Assembly: GCF_003449015.1 (NCBI RefSeq)
Contig: NZ_QRGD01000007.1
Location: forward strand, 62,001-126,000
Reading direction: 5' to 3'
Source: Aureibaculum luteum
Lineage (GTDB): Bacteria > Bacteroidota > Bacteroidia > Flavobacteriales > Flavobacteriaceae
DNA length: 64,000 bases
The translations under genes were made by a program, and so were the position numbers. The notes beneath the pieces are model-generated. The model was not told where the DNA came from and searched no databases. It was given only the letters and a program-made list of their open reading frames with translations. Below are positions 53,865 to 62,602 of this stretch, piece by piece; position 1 is the first letter of the stretch, and every line of letters starts with the position of its first letter.

Positions 53865-55649
53865 ATGAACACCGATATTGAAAACCTATTTAAAGACAAA
53901 GTTATTGGCCAACCGGCTGGACTATTTGTAATATTTTTTACAGAAATGTGGGAACGCTTTTCTTTCTATGGTATGAAAATATTATTGATATTATTTTTAA
54001 CGGCTCCTTTATTAAGTGACCATCCTGGATGGGAATGGTCAAGAGAAAATTCACTATCACTAATAGGAACTTACGCATCATTATTATACTTAACTCCAAT
54101 TCTTGGAGGATGGATAGCAGATAAAATAACTGGTTACAAATGGGCAGTAATCATTGGCTGTTTTATTATGATGCTTGGTCATGCTTTTATGGTTTTTGAG
54201 ACCACTTGGTCATTATATTTGGGTTTAGCCTTGTTAGTCATTGGTACTGGTTTTTTTAAGCCTAATATGACTTCAATGATATCTGAAATGTATAAAGGAA
54301 AGGAATCCAAAAAAGATGGAGCTTATACAATATATTACATGGGTGTAAACGCTGGTGCATTCTTTGGAATGATGTTATGTGGGTATTTAGCTGAGAACCT
54401 TGGCTGGAGTTATGGATTTGGATTGGCGGGAATTTTTATGCTGGGTGGGCTAATACAATTTTGGTTAGCCAAAGATTTGTTCGGTATGATAGGTGAACGA
54501 CCTTCAAAAATTCACGAAGTAGAATTGCCTCAAAATATTAATGAAGAAGGTCCAAAGGAACATGATTTAACTGAGGTTGTAGAAAAGTTGAATCCTTTTA
54601 CTTTAATAGATAAAATATTGATTATTTTGTCTACAATTGGAGGAGTTCTTTATCTGTTCAATGACCCCATGTCAAAAATTGGAAATATTAATTTATTAAA
54701 CTTTAATGTAGGTAGTTTAGATGGTTCTAACTTTACTATTATATTGGCATTAGTATTATTTTTATTTTTAATTACAACACGAATTTTAAGGTATAATTCA
54801 ATAGTAAGAGATAAAATTATTGCGGTGTCTATTTTTGGAATTTTTACGGTATTTTTCTTTGCCGCTTTTGAACAGTCTTTAGGGTCTATGACATTATTTG
54901 CTAGAGATTACACAGATAGAGTTTTAGTAGGCTCGGCTGCAACGATATTTAAAGTTATAGATACAATTCTTACTATTGTACCATTAGCTATTATCACTTG
55001 GGTATTGTATTTATTATTTAAAAAGACATTTTCAAAAATTCCATATTCCAATATAATTTTAGGTCTCACTTTTGCATTTCTTTGGTACGTTGTTTATTAT
55101 AAAGTTAGTAATGAATTTAGTAAAGATGTAACTGAAGTTGGAGCTTCTTGGTTTGGAATTTTGAATTCATTTTTTATAATAACTTTAGCTCCTCTTTTTT
55201 CAAAATGGTGGGAAAGTAAATACAACCCGAGTGTCGCAATGAAATATGGAATTGGACTGGTTTTACTTGGTTTAGGATTTGGTATTTTGGTGTTTGGTAC
55301 CATGGGAATACCACAAGGTGCCAAAACAGCATCAGTAAGCATGGTGTTTTTAATTTTAGCGTTCTTATTCCATACTATGGGTGAACTTTGTATCTCACCA
55401 GTAGGTCTTTCTTATTTGAGTAAATTGGTTCCAGGACGTATGATTGGATTTATGTTTGGTATTTGGTACTTAGCGATTGCCATTGGTAATAAAGCAGCTG
55501 GTTCAATGGGAGGAATGATTGATAAAATTACGGCAGAATATTCATTAAGTACATTCTTTTTAATATTTACACTTATCCCTGTCGGAATAGGTCTCATTTC
55601 AATGCTATTAAACCCGGTGCTTAAAAAATTAATGCACGGAGTCAAATAA
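53865..55649 (+). CDS. POT family peptide transporter, second copy
   Basis: TEMWERFSFYGMKILLILF (~26-44) holds the ExxERF motif, and YTIYYMGVNAGAFFGMMLCG is the second signature. It is ~80 residues longer than the upstream copy, mainly through a charged cytoplasmic loop (~215-245: IHEVELPQNINEEGPKEHDL) and extra hydrophobic segments in the middle. The different loop suggests a different substrate range. Confidence 0.92.
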   Translation: MNTDIENLFKDKVIGQPAGLFVIFFTEMWERFSFYGMKILLILFLTAPLLSDHPGWEWSRENSLSLIGTYASLLYLTPILGGWIADKITGYKWAVIIGCFIMMLGHAFMVFETTWSLYLGLALLVIGTGFFKPNMTSMISEMYKGKESKKDGAYTIYYMGVNAGAFFGMMLCGYLAENLGWSYGFGLAGIFMLGGLIQFWLAKDLFGMIGERPSKIHEVELPQNINEEGPKEHDLTEVVEKLNPFTLIDKILIILSTIGGVLYLFNDPMSKIGNINLLNFNVGSLDGSNFTIILALVLFLFLITTRILRYNSIVRDKIIAVSIFGIFTVFFFAAFEQSLGSMTLFARDYTDRVLVGSAATIFKVIDTILTIVPLAIITWVLYLLFKKTFSKIPYSNIILGLTFAFLWYVVYYKVSNEFSKDVTEVGASWFGILNSFFIITLAPLFSKWWESKYNPSVAMKYGIGLVLLGLGFGILVFGTMGIPQGAKTASVSMVFLILAFLFHTMGELCISPVGLSYLSKLVPGRMIGFMFGIWYLAIAIGNKAAGSMGGMIDKITAEYSLSTFFLIFTLIPVGIGLISMLLNPVLKKLMHGVK

Positions 55650-55726
55650 AATAAAGTATTGAATACACCGTTTTGTAATTTAGGCATATTGTTTGCGTCT
55701 TATTTATCAAAATATAAAACATCAGC

Positions 55727-56281
55727 ATGAAAAAACTTGTATTACTATTAGCAATTTTATCGTACTCCTTTAATGGAATGGCACAAGAAAAAGGTGAAAT
55801 TAATTGGATGACTATTGAAGAAGCTGTTGCCGCTCAAGAAAAAGAACCACGTAAAATTATGATGGATATGTACACTACATGGTGTGGTCCTTGTAAAATG
55901 TTAGATAAAAATACGTTTCAAAATAAAGATGTTGCCGCTTATGTTAATGAAAACTATTATGCTGTAAAATTTAATGCTGAAGGTGGTGAAACAATTAATT
56001 TTAAAGATAAAGAATACGGAAATCCCGCATACAATGCCTCTAAAAAAGGAAGAAACAGTCAACATCAATTTGCACAGCACTTAAGGGTTCAAGCCTATCC
56101 AACAATAGTTTTTTTAGATGAAAAAGCCGAGTTAATAGCTCCAGTTACAGGTTATCACGCACCAAATCAGTTAGAAATTTTCTTAAAATTGTTTGCCACT
56201 GATAAACATAAAGATGTAACTACAAAAGAGCAGTGGGAAGCGTATCAAAAAGACTTTAACGCTGAGTTTAAGGTAGAATAA
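55727..56281 (+). CDS. Exported thioredoxin-family protein
   Basis: A signal peptide (1-19, GMAQ) precedes a thioredoxin fold with the active site TTWCGPCKML (WCGPC, ~47-51). The cis-proline lies in QAYPTIVFLD (~124-133). A ~25-residue insertion rich in Gly/Asn (INFKDKEYGNPAYN) follows the second strand, and a helical tail ends the protein (184 residues). It is likely a periplasmic disulfide reductase. Its partner is not apparent in the neighbourhood. Confidence 0.88.
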   Translation: MKKLVLLLAILSYSFNGMAQEKGEINWMTIEEAVAAQEKEPRKIMMDMYTTWCGPCKMLDKNTFQNKDVAAYVNENYYAVKFNAEGGETINFKDKEYGNPAYNASKKGRNSQHQFAQHLRVQAYPTIVFLDEKAELIAPVTGYHAPNQLEIFLKLFATDKHKDVTTKEQWEAYQKDFNAEFKVE

Positions 56282-56361
56282 CCTTACATTTCTTAAACAA
56301 ATACGAATACCTTTCGGGGTAAGAAAACTTTGCTTACTTTGCAACACCTTAAAAAAGTGAT

Positions 56362-58242
56362 GTGAACTACCTATCTGTTGAAAATATTTCTAAATCTTAC
56401 GGTGAGCGAGTGCTCTTTGAAGATGTTTCTTTTGGTATTAATAAAGACCAAAAAATTGCCTTTGTTGCCAAAAATGGTACAGGTAAAACTTCCATTTTAA
56501 ATATTATAACAGGTAATGATACTCCTGACACTGGTCAAGTAGTCTCTAGAAAAGATTTACGAATTGCCTATTTATCTCAAACTGATGAACTCAATGATGA
56601 GCAAACTATAGAAGAGGCTATTTTTAGTTCTGATAACCCTATTTTAAAGGTAATTCACGAATATGAAAATGCATTGAAGAATCCCGATGATTCGGAAGCA
56701 TATCAAAAAGCATTTGACTTGATGGAACAACATCAAGCATGGGATTTTGAAACCCAATACAATCAAATATTATTCAAATTAAAGCTAGAAGATTTAAGTA
56801 TAAAAGTCAGTAATTTATCGGGTGGACAAAGAAAAAGACTTTCATTAGCGATAATATTGATTAGTAAGCCTGATTTATTAATCTTAGATGAGCCTACAAA
56901 CCATTTAGACTTGGAGATGATAGAGTGGTTAGAAAACTACTTTAAAAAGGAAAAAATCACCTTATTTATGGTAACGCATGATAGGTATTTTCTAGAACGC
57001 GTTTGTAATGAAATTATAGAGTTAGACGAAGGTCAACTTTACACATATAAAGGTAATTATTCTTATTATTTAGAAAAAAAAGAAGAACGTATTGCTATTG
57101 AGCAAACTACCGTTGGTAAAGCCAAAAACCTGTTTAAAAAGGAATTAGACTGGATGCGTCGTCAACCTAAGGCAAGAACAACCAAGTCTAAATCAAGAAT
57201 TGACGACTTTTATCAAATAAAAGAAAAAGCCAGTCAACGACGAAATGATCACAAAGTCCAGTTGGAAATCAGCATGGAGCGTTTAGGGAGTAAGATTTTG
57301 GAATTACATAATATTTCTAAAGCTTTTGATGACAAAGTTGTTTTAGACAAGTTTGAATATGTTTTTAAGCGAGGAGAACGCATTGGTATTATTGGAAAGA
57401 ATGGTACTGGTAAATCTACCTTTTTAAATATGATAACTGGTAAAATGCCAGTAGATTCTGGTAAAGTTATTCTAGGTGAAACTGTAAAATTTGGCTACTA
57501 TACCCAATCGGGAATTCATGTTAAAGAAGGCCAAAAAGTAATTGAGGTCATTAAAGAATTTGGTGAATACATTCCGCTTGCAAAAGGACAGAAAATATCT
57601 GCTGGTGGTCTATTAGAACGTTTTTTATTCGACAGAAAGAAACAATACGATTTTGTTGAAAAACTATCTGGAGGAGAGTTAAAAAGACTTTACTTGTGTA
57701 CTGTTTTAATTCAAAATCCTAATTTTTTAATTTTAGATGAACCTACCAATGATTTAGATGTATTAACTCTAAATGTCTTAGAAAGCTTTTTATTAGATTA
57801 TCCTGGAAATTTATTAGTGGTTTCACACGATAGGTATTTTATGGATAAAATAGTAGATCACTTATTTGTTTTCGAAGAGGATGGTTTAATTACTGATTTT
57901 CCGGGTAATTATTCTGACTATAGAACATATGAAGATTCACAACCAAATACTGCTTCGGCGGTTGTAGTTACGGATAAAAGTACTTCGGCTAATGATAATA
58001 TAAAGGCCACGTCAACTAGTAAGGAAACGTTATCGTATAACGAAAAACAAGAATTTCGAAAATTAGAAAAGGATATTTCAAAATTAGAAAAACAAAAAGA
58101 GGCGATTGAATTACAATTTTTGAACAATGAGGTAGAAAGTGATAAAATTGATGAAGTTTCTCAACAATTACAGCAAATTATTGACAGTATAGCTTCTAAA
58201 GAAGAACGTTGGTTAGAGATTTCTATGAAGATGGAATCGTAA
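56362..58242 (+). CDS. ABC-F family ATPase (Uup-like)
   Basis: Two ABC domains without membrane segments: Walker A AKNGTGKTS (~35-43) and GKNGTGKST (~348-356), signatures LSGGQRKR and LSGGELKR, Walker B LLILDEPTNHLD and FLILDEPTNDLD. The C-terminal ~80 residues form a coiled coil (KQEFRKLEKDISKLEKQKEAI), as in Uup, suggesting binding to ribosomes or branched DNA. Translation begins at GTG (56362). The 3' end overlaps the convergent exonuclease gene by 20 bp. It could act as a translation factor or in antibiotic tolerance. Confidence 0.92.
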   Translation: MNYLSVENISKSYGERVLFEDVSFGINKDQKIAFVAKNGTGKTSILNIITGNDTPDTGQVVSRKDLRIAYLSQTDELNDEQTIEEAIFSSDNPILKVIHEYENALKNPDDSEAYQKAFDLMEQHQAWDFETQYNQILFKLKLEDLSIKVSNLSGGQRKRLSLAIILISKPDLLILDEPTNHLDLEMIEWLENYFKKEKITLFMVTHDRYFLERVCNEIIELDEGQLYTYKGNYSYYLEKKEERIAIEQTTVGKAKNLFKKELDWMRRQPKARTTKSKSRIDDFYQIKEKASQRRNDHKVQLEISMERLGSKILELHNISKAFDDKVVLDKFEYVFKRGERIGIIGKNGTGKSTFLNMITGKMPVDSGKVILGETVKFGYYTQSGIHVKEGQKVIEVIKEFGEYIPLAKGQKISAGGLLERFLFDRKKQYDFVEKLSGGELKRLYLCTVLIQNPNFLILDEPTNDLDVLTLNVLESFLLDYPGNLLVVSHDRYFMDKIVDHLFVFEEDGLITDFPGNYSDYRTYEDSQPNTASAVVVTDKSTSANDNIKATSTSKETLSYNEKQEFRKLEKDISKLEKQKEAIELQFLNNEVESDKIDEVSQQLQQIIDSIASKEERWLEISMKMES

Positions 58243-58945
58243 CAATCTCATCCTCTTGTAGTAATTCTAAATTGTTAAAACGTAATAATAATTGGGCTAC
58301 GGCGAGCGTATCTCGCTCGCAATATTTAACAATCCGATCTAAATCATGTTCCTCATAAAAAACGTTAGCTACTTGGCTGCCGTCAATATCTTGCTTTGGT
58401 GATGGAATTCCTAAAATATTAGTTAATAAATTTAATGAAGTATAGTGTTTGTAATCGCCAAACTTCCATAATTCCAAAGTGTCTAAATGTGCAACTTCCC
58501 ATGGCTTTTTACCAAATAAATTTAGCTTTGAAGGTAGAGGCACACTGTTGATAATCATACGACGTGCTATGTATGGAAAGTCAAATTCTTTTCCATTATG
58601 TGCACACAGTAAATGATGATCTTTATTGAAATGGTTATCTAGTAGCTGTTTAAAATCAATTAAGAGTTGTTTTTCATCTCCTGAAAAAGAAGTAAGTCTA
58701 AAGTTTCTATTTCCGTCTAAATCGACAAAATACCCAACAGAAATGCAGATTATTTTTCCAAATTCGGCCCAAATTCCTGCCCGGTCGTAAAAGTCTTCAA
58801 CAGAAATTTCATTTTTACGCTGATATTCTGTCTTTTTAGCAAATAATTCTTTTTTTAAATCAGAAAGCTCGGCAAAAGTAGCTACTTCTGGAACCGTTTC
58901 TATATCCAGGAATAAGATATTCTCTAATTTTATTTTATTGAGCAT
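58223..58945 (-). CDS. DEDDy 3'-5' exonuclease (PolB-exonuclease-like, PF10108 type)
   Basis: It is a stand-alone proofreading-type exonuclease fold. Exo I is FLDIETVPEV (D14 and E16 by position), Exo II is LCAHNGKEFDFPYIARRM (~118-135), and Exo III is YCERDTLAVAQLLLRF (~210-225). The length of 240 fits predicted PolB-associated exonucleases found without a polymerase domain in Bacteroidota. The substrate is unknown. Confidence 0.87.
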   Translation of the reverse strand: MLNKIKLENILFLDIETVPEVATFAELSDLKKELFAKKTEYQRKNEISVEDFYDRAGIWAEFGKIICISVGYFVDLDGNRNFRLTSFSGDEKQLLIDFKQLLDNHFNKDHHLLCAHNGKEFDFPYIARRMIINSVPLPSKLNLFGKKPWEVAHLDTLELWKFGDYKHYTSLNLLTNILGIPSPKQDIDGSQVANVFYEEHDLDRIVKYCERDTLAVAQLLLRFNNLELLQEDEIVTIPSS

Positions 58946-58995
58946 TTTTTAGAATTGACAACTAACATTCATAAATATAGTCAATTTAAAGCAAA

Positions 58996-59023
58996 AAAAG
59001 TGAACTAATTAAAGTTCACTTTT
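58996..59023 (-). terminator. Terminator of the T9SS sorting-domain gene
   Basis: On the minus strand an 11-bp stem AAAAGTGAACT / AGTTCACTTTT with a 6-base loop (TTAATT) is followed by T residues. It lies 24 bp after the stop at 59047. The stem is symmetric and may also act on the plus strand. Confidence 0.8.
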
Positions 59024-59046
59024 AAAAATCAGGTTGTTGGGTTGCG

Positions 59047-59391
59047 TTATTTGACAACCAATTTGCGAATTGAAGTACTTCCTTTTTCAAATACTTTAAG
59101 AATATAAACACCAGAATCAAATTTAGAAACATTCAATTCTTTACCTCTTAGGGTAATATTTAACACTTCTTTACCTAAGATATTAAAAAGTTGGACTTTT
59201 TTGTCGGCATTATTAAAAGTGTGTATATATAATTTTCCATTAACAACAGGGTTAGGGAAAATTTTGAAATCCTTAATTTCTTTTGTTTTTTGAACAGCAT
59301 TGTTTTGTGATGATTCGTTGTCATCTGCAATTTGCCCATAGAAACAAGTAGTTACCAATAATAATATTAAAAAAAAGTAATTTTTTTTCAT
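59047..59391 (-). CDS. Small secreted protein consisting mainly of a T9SS type A sorting domain
   Basis: A signal peptide (1-20, CFYGQ) and a short Asn/Gln-rich stretch (~21-40) precede a type A sorting domain (~42-114): FKIFPNPVVNGKLYIH at the start and SGVYILKVFEKGSTSIRKLVVK at the end. Normally such a domain is the tail of a large cargo protein. Here it makes up almost the whole 114-residue product. No cargo domain is present and there is no upstream frame that could supply one. Confidence 0.88.
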   Translation of the reverse strand: MKKNYFFLILLLVTTCFYGQIADDNESSQNNAVQKTKEIKDFKIFPNPVVNGKLYIHTFNNADKKVQLFNILGKEVLNITLRGKELNVSKFDSGVYILKVFEKGSTSIRKLVVK

Positions 59392-59662
59392 ACGTATTTA
59401 ATTATTTTCGGCAAATTTGGTTGATTGCACTTAAATTGAATTAAGTGATTCAAAATTAGATAAATATTGTGTACATTTAAGTAAAATAAAACAATTGTGA
59501 ATAACTTTTATGGTTGAAGTAAAAACGATCTGCTATAATTTGTGCTAATTATATCTATAACGCTCACAAATACAAGGTGTTAATATTCTTTTCAAAGCTT
59601 AATGTTAACTTAATATTACCAAGTTAAAAGATTGTTAAGTTTATAAAATTATTTTTAATCCT

Positions 59663-59670
59663 TAATTTTG
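59663..59670 (+). promoter_or_regulatory. -7 box TAATTTTG for the two-component operon
   Basis: An exact TAnnTTTG match 20 bp before the response regulator ATG. A correctly spaced -33 TTTG is not clear; the nearest TTG is 59632-59634. The remainder of the 298-bp gap (59392-59662) shows no other feature. Confidence 0.45.
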
Positions 59671-59689
59671 AGGGAATTTAAAGTGTAAA

Positions 59690-60379
59690 ATGAAGAAAAA
59701 AAATATAAAAGTACTATTGGTTGATGACGAACCTGATGTATTAGAGATAGTAGGTTATAATTTGAAAAATGAAGGTTATCAAATATTTACAGCGACCAAC
59801 GGGCTGGAAGCCATAGAAAAAGCAAGAGAGATTATTCCACATTTAATTCTATTAGATGTTATGATGCCAAAAATGGATGGTGTTGAGGCTTGTCAAAAAA
59901 TTAGAAAAATAGATAAACTACAAGACGTTATTGTTGCTTTTTTTACAGCAAGAGGTGAAGATTACTCGCAACTTGCAGGTTTCGATGCAGGTGCCGATGA
60001 CTACATTACCAAACCCGTAAAACCAAAAGTTTTGGTGAGCAAGGTAAATTCTCTTTTAAGACGTGTAAGGCATAACGAAGAAGGAGTAAACACTATAATG
60101 ACAATTGGAGACATTATCATTAATCGTGAAGAGTATTTTGTTCAAAAAGATAATACTAAAATAATACTGCCACGTAAAGAGTTTGAATTGATGGCATTAT
60201 TGGCTTCTAAACCAAATAAGGTTTTTGAACGCGATGTTATTTTGAAAAACGTTTGGGGTAATGATGTAATTGTTGGAGGTAGAACTATAGATGTTCATAT
60301 TAGAAGACTCAGAGAAAAAGTAGGTGAAAAGTATTTTAAAACGGTAAAAGGTGTTGGTTATAAATTTTCTACAAATTGA
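59690..60379 (+). CDS. OmpR/PhoB-family response regulator
   Basis: The receiver domain (1-120) has acidic residues D12 and D13, the phosphorylation site D56 in LLDVMMPKMDG, T86 and K108. The winged-helix DNA-binding domain (~130-229) ends with GRTIDVHIRRLREKVGEKYFKTVKGVGYKF. The length of 229 is normal. The kinase gene's TTG start overlaps its stop by 4 bp (TTGA). The regulated genes are not evident. Confidence 0.95.
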   Translation: MKKKNIKVLLVDDEPDVLEIVGYNLKNEGYQIFTATNGLEAIEKAREIIPHLILLDVMMPKMDGVEACQKIRKIDKLQDVIVAFFTARGEDYSQLAGFDAGADDYITKPVKPKVLVSKVNSLLRRVRHNEEGVNTIMTIGDIIINREEYFVQKDNTKIILPRKEFELMALLASKPNKVFERDVILKNVWGNDVIVGGRTIDVHIRRLREKVGEKYFKTVKGVGYKFSTN

Positions 60380-61416
60380 AGTTGAAAAAAACATATAAAT
60401 TCGCTTTCAAATCTTCATTATACATTACCATTTTTGCATTTTCGGTGGCATTAATACTTACGTATGTATTAACACATCATGTTAATTATAATCTCGCGTT
60501 ATTAACCGCACTTTCTATTTTTATTTTTTCGTTTGTTGTAATTCAATATAGGGTAGAGTATTTCATTTATAATAGAATTAAAAACATTTATGATGATGTT
60601 TCTGTGTCTAAAATTGAAAATTTAGATAGAGGAAGTGTTACTACCAATATGGAAACACTTTCTAAACAGGTAAAAAAGTTTGCAGAAGATAAACTCTTAG
60701 AAATTGAAATGCTTCAGATAAGAGAAGAATATAGACGAGAGTTTTTAGGTAATGTATCACATGAATTAAAAACACCCTTATTTACTGTGCAAGGCTATCT
60801 GTTAACCTTATCAGGTGGTGCTATAAACGATAAATTAATTCGAGATAAATATTTAAATAGAGCTAATATTGGATTAGAAAGATTGGTGAGCATAGTTGAG
60901 GATTTAGATATGATAAATCAACTAGAATCTGGTAATCTAAATCTATCTTTAAAGCAGTTCGATATAGTCAAATTAATTCGAAATGTGTTTGAATTACTAG
61001 ATTTTCAGGCTAAAAAACGCAATATTTCTTTACAATTTGATAAAGTTTATGATACCCCTATTTTAATACAGGGAGATAGAAAAAGAATAGAACAAGTAGT
61101 CATAAATCTAATTGAAAATTCCATTAAATATGGTAAGATGAAGAGTCAAAATACAGTAAGTATTAAAAATTATTCCGATTCGCAATTTATTATCCATATA
61201 AAAGATGAAGGAGAAGGCATTCCTGAACGTAATCTATCAAGAATATTTGAACGTTTTTATAGAATTGAACAAAGTAGATCTAGAGAACAAGGTGGTTCTG
61301 GATTAGGTTTGTCTATCGTAAAACATATTATTGAAGCACATCATCAAAAAGTATTTGCAAAAAGTGAAGTAGGTAAAGGTTCCACCTTTTCATTTACTCT
61401 CGAAAAGTTTAAATAA
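60376..61416 (+). CDS. Sensor histidine kinase (PhoR/WalK-like), no large sensor domain
   Basis: Two closely spaced transmembrane helices (~12-31 and ~38-57) leave only a ~6-residue loop outside, so the signal is probably sensed in the membrane or inside the cell. HisKA has the phosphorylated H129 in GNVSHELKTPLFTVQGYL. HATPase_c shows the N-box NLIENSIKYG, the G-boxes KDEGEGIPE and GGSGLGLSIVKHII. It starts at TTG overlapping the regulator stop. Its 3' end overlaps the convergent glycosyltransferase gene by 27 bp. Confidence 0.94.
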   Translation: MKLKKTYKFAFKSSLYITIFAFSVALILTYVLTHHVNYNLALLTALSIFIFSFVVIQYRVEYFIYNRIKNIYDDVSVSKIENLDRGSVTTNMETLSKQVKKFAEDKLLEIEMLQIREEYRREFLGNVSHELKTPLFTVQGYLLTLSGGAINDKLIRDKYLNRANIGLERLVSIVEDLDMINQLESGNLNLSLKQFDIVKLIRNVFELLDFQAKKRNISLQFDKVYDTPILIQGDRKRIEQVVINLIENSIKYGKMKSQNTVSIKNYSDSQFIIHIKDEGEGIPERNLSRIFERFYRIEQSRSREQGGSGLGLSIVKHIIEAHHQKVFAKSEVGKGSTFSFTLEKFK

Positions 61417-62454
61417 AGCGGAAGGTATTGTTTCAGCTTCAGAAATATCTTTGAGTCCACTAAAATCAGTGACTTTATTAAGCATTTCGATTTTAAAATC
61501 GTCTTGTTTTGTATAGGGAGCTAAATTTAATTCAGCCATTCTTTCGGCTAAGTATTCTTGTTCATGTTGCCCTGGGGTAGGAATAAAAAAGGCCTTCTTA
61601 TCTAATTTTGTTAAATCTAGGATAGTAGTATATCCTGATCTTGCCAAAACCACTTCACTTTCGTTTATAGCCTGCTGTAATTCGTTGCTGAGCATAAAGT
61701 TAACCATAGTTATGTTTTCTGCAATTTGCGGCAATTCAACAGTGTTAAAAACACCTCTAACAAGCAATACTTTTTTCGGATAGTTTTTTAGTTCAGAGAT
61801 TAGAAGTTTTTCTAAGATGCTTCGTTGTGGTTCAGCCCCAGATAAAACAATCAATACATCATATTTTTTAGGAGATGAATTCTTTTCTAACCTACTTATC
61901 GGACCAATAAATTTGATATTTAATTTACTATTTTTTGTTGAAGATAATTTACCTGAAAGATTTGATTTAACATGGTCAGGAACCCAACATTCATCAAACT
62001 TGGCTATAATATTTTGATGTACTTTGGAAGTTATTAAAGTGGTGCTACCTGAAAGTACATTAATTTGATGTGTAATATAAATAGATGGTATTTCTGATAA
62101 ACGAACTCCAAATCTATTGTCAGAAATAATACCAGATAACTCTTCCTTTTTATGAATTTTTTGAGTTGCTTTTTGTTCAGATAAACTCGCTTTTATAACA
62201 CTGGGACTTCCTAACAGTAGTTGTAGTTTTTGAGTATTCCTTTTGCTGTATGTAATATTATAACTTGGTAATTCGTAAAATTTTAATTCGGGATATTCCT
62301 TTTGAAGCAATGTTAAAGCTGCACCATCACTGGCAATGATAGGTGTGAAATTTCTTTCAATTAAAGCATTAATAATTGGAATACAGCGACTTGCATGACC
62401 TAAGCCCCAATTTAAGGGTGCAACCAAAATTTTTTTTGAATGTTTTAGTGGCAT
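61390..62454 (-). CDS. MurG-like GT-B glycosyltransferase
   Basis: The N-terminal ILVAPLNWGLGHASRCIPIINAL (~9-31) is the glycine-rich loop of UDP-sugar GT-B enzymes. The C-terminal VVLARSGYTTILDLTKLDKKAFFIPTPGQHEQEYLAERM (~270-308) is the UDP-binding and PGQxEQ region seen in MurG-like transferases. It is not MurG itself: the cell-wall-specific motifs and the gene neighbourhood are absent. The acceptor is unknown. Confidence 0.85.
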   Translation of the reverse strand: MPLKHSKKILVAPLNWGLGHASRCIPIINALIERNFTPIIASDGAALTLLQKEYPELKFYELPSYNITYSKRNTQKLQLLLGSPSVIKASLSEQKATQKIHKKEELSGIISDNRFGVRLSEIPSIYITHQINVLSGSTTLITSKVHQNIIAKFDECWVPDHVKSNLSGKLSSTKNSKLNIKFIGPISRLEKNSSPKKYDVLIVLSGAEPQRSILEKLLISELKNYPKKVLLVRGVFNTVELPQIAENITMVNFMLSNELQQAINESEVVLARSGYTTILDLTKLDKKAFFIPTPGQHEQEYLAERMAELNLAPYTKQDDFKIEMLNKVTDFSGLKDISEAETIPSALFKLFESK

Positions 62455-62602
62455 AGGGTATAAGCTGATTATAGATAATTCAATAAAATAGAAATGTCAC
62501 TATGAACATATTCTTAGAGTCTTATCCAATAAAAGACAGATGTTAAACAAAAATAAAATTTCTAATAAAAAATGAATTTATCGTGATTTTGATTTTAAAT
62601 AA

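Noticed and set aside
53865-55649. Recent tandem duplication of the POT transporter
   Set aside because: The two copies differ widely in length and central region, so they are old paralogues and not a fresh duplication.
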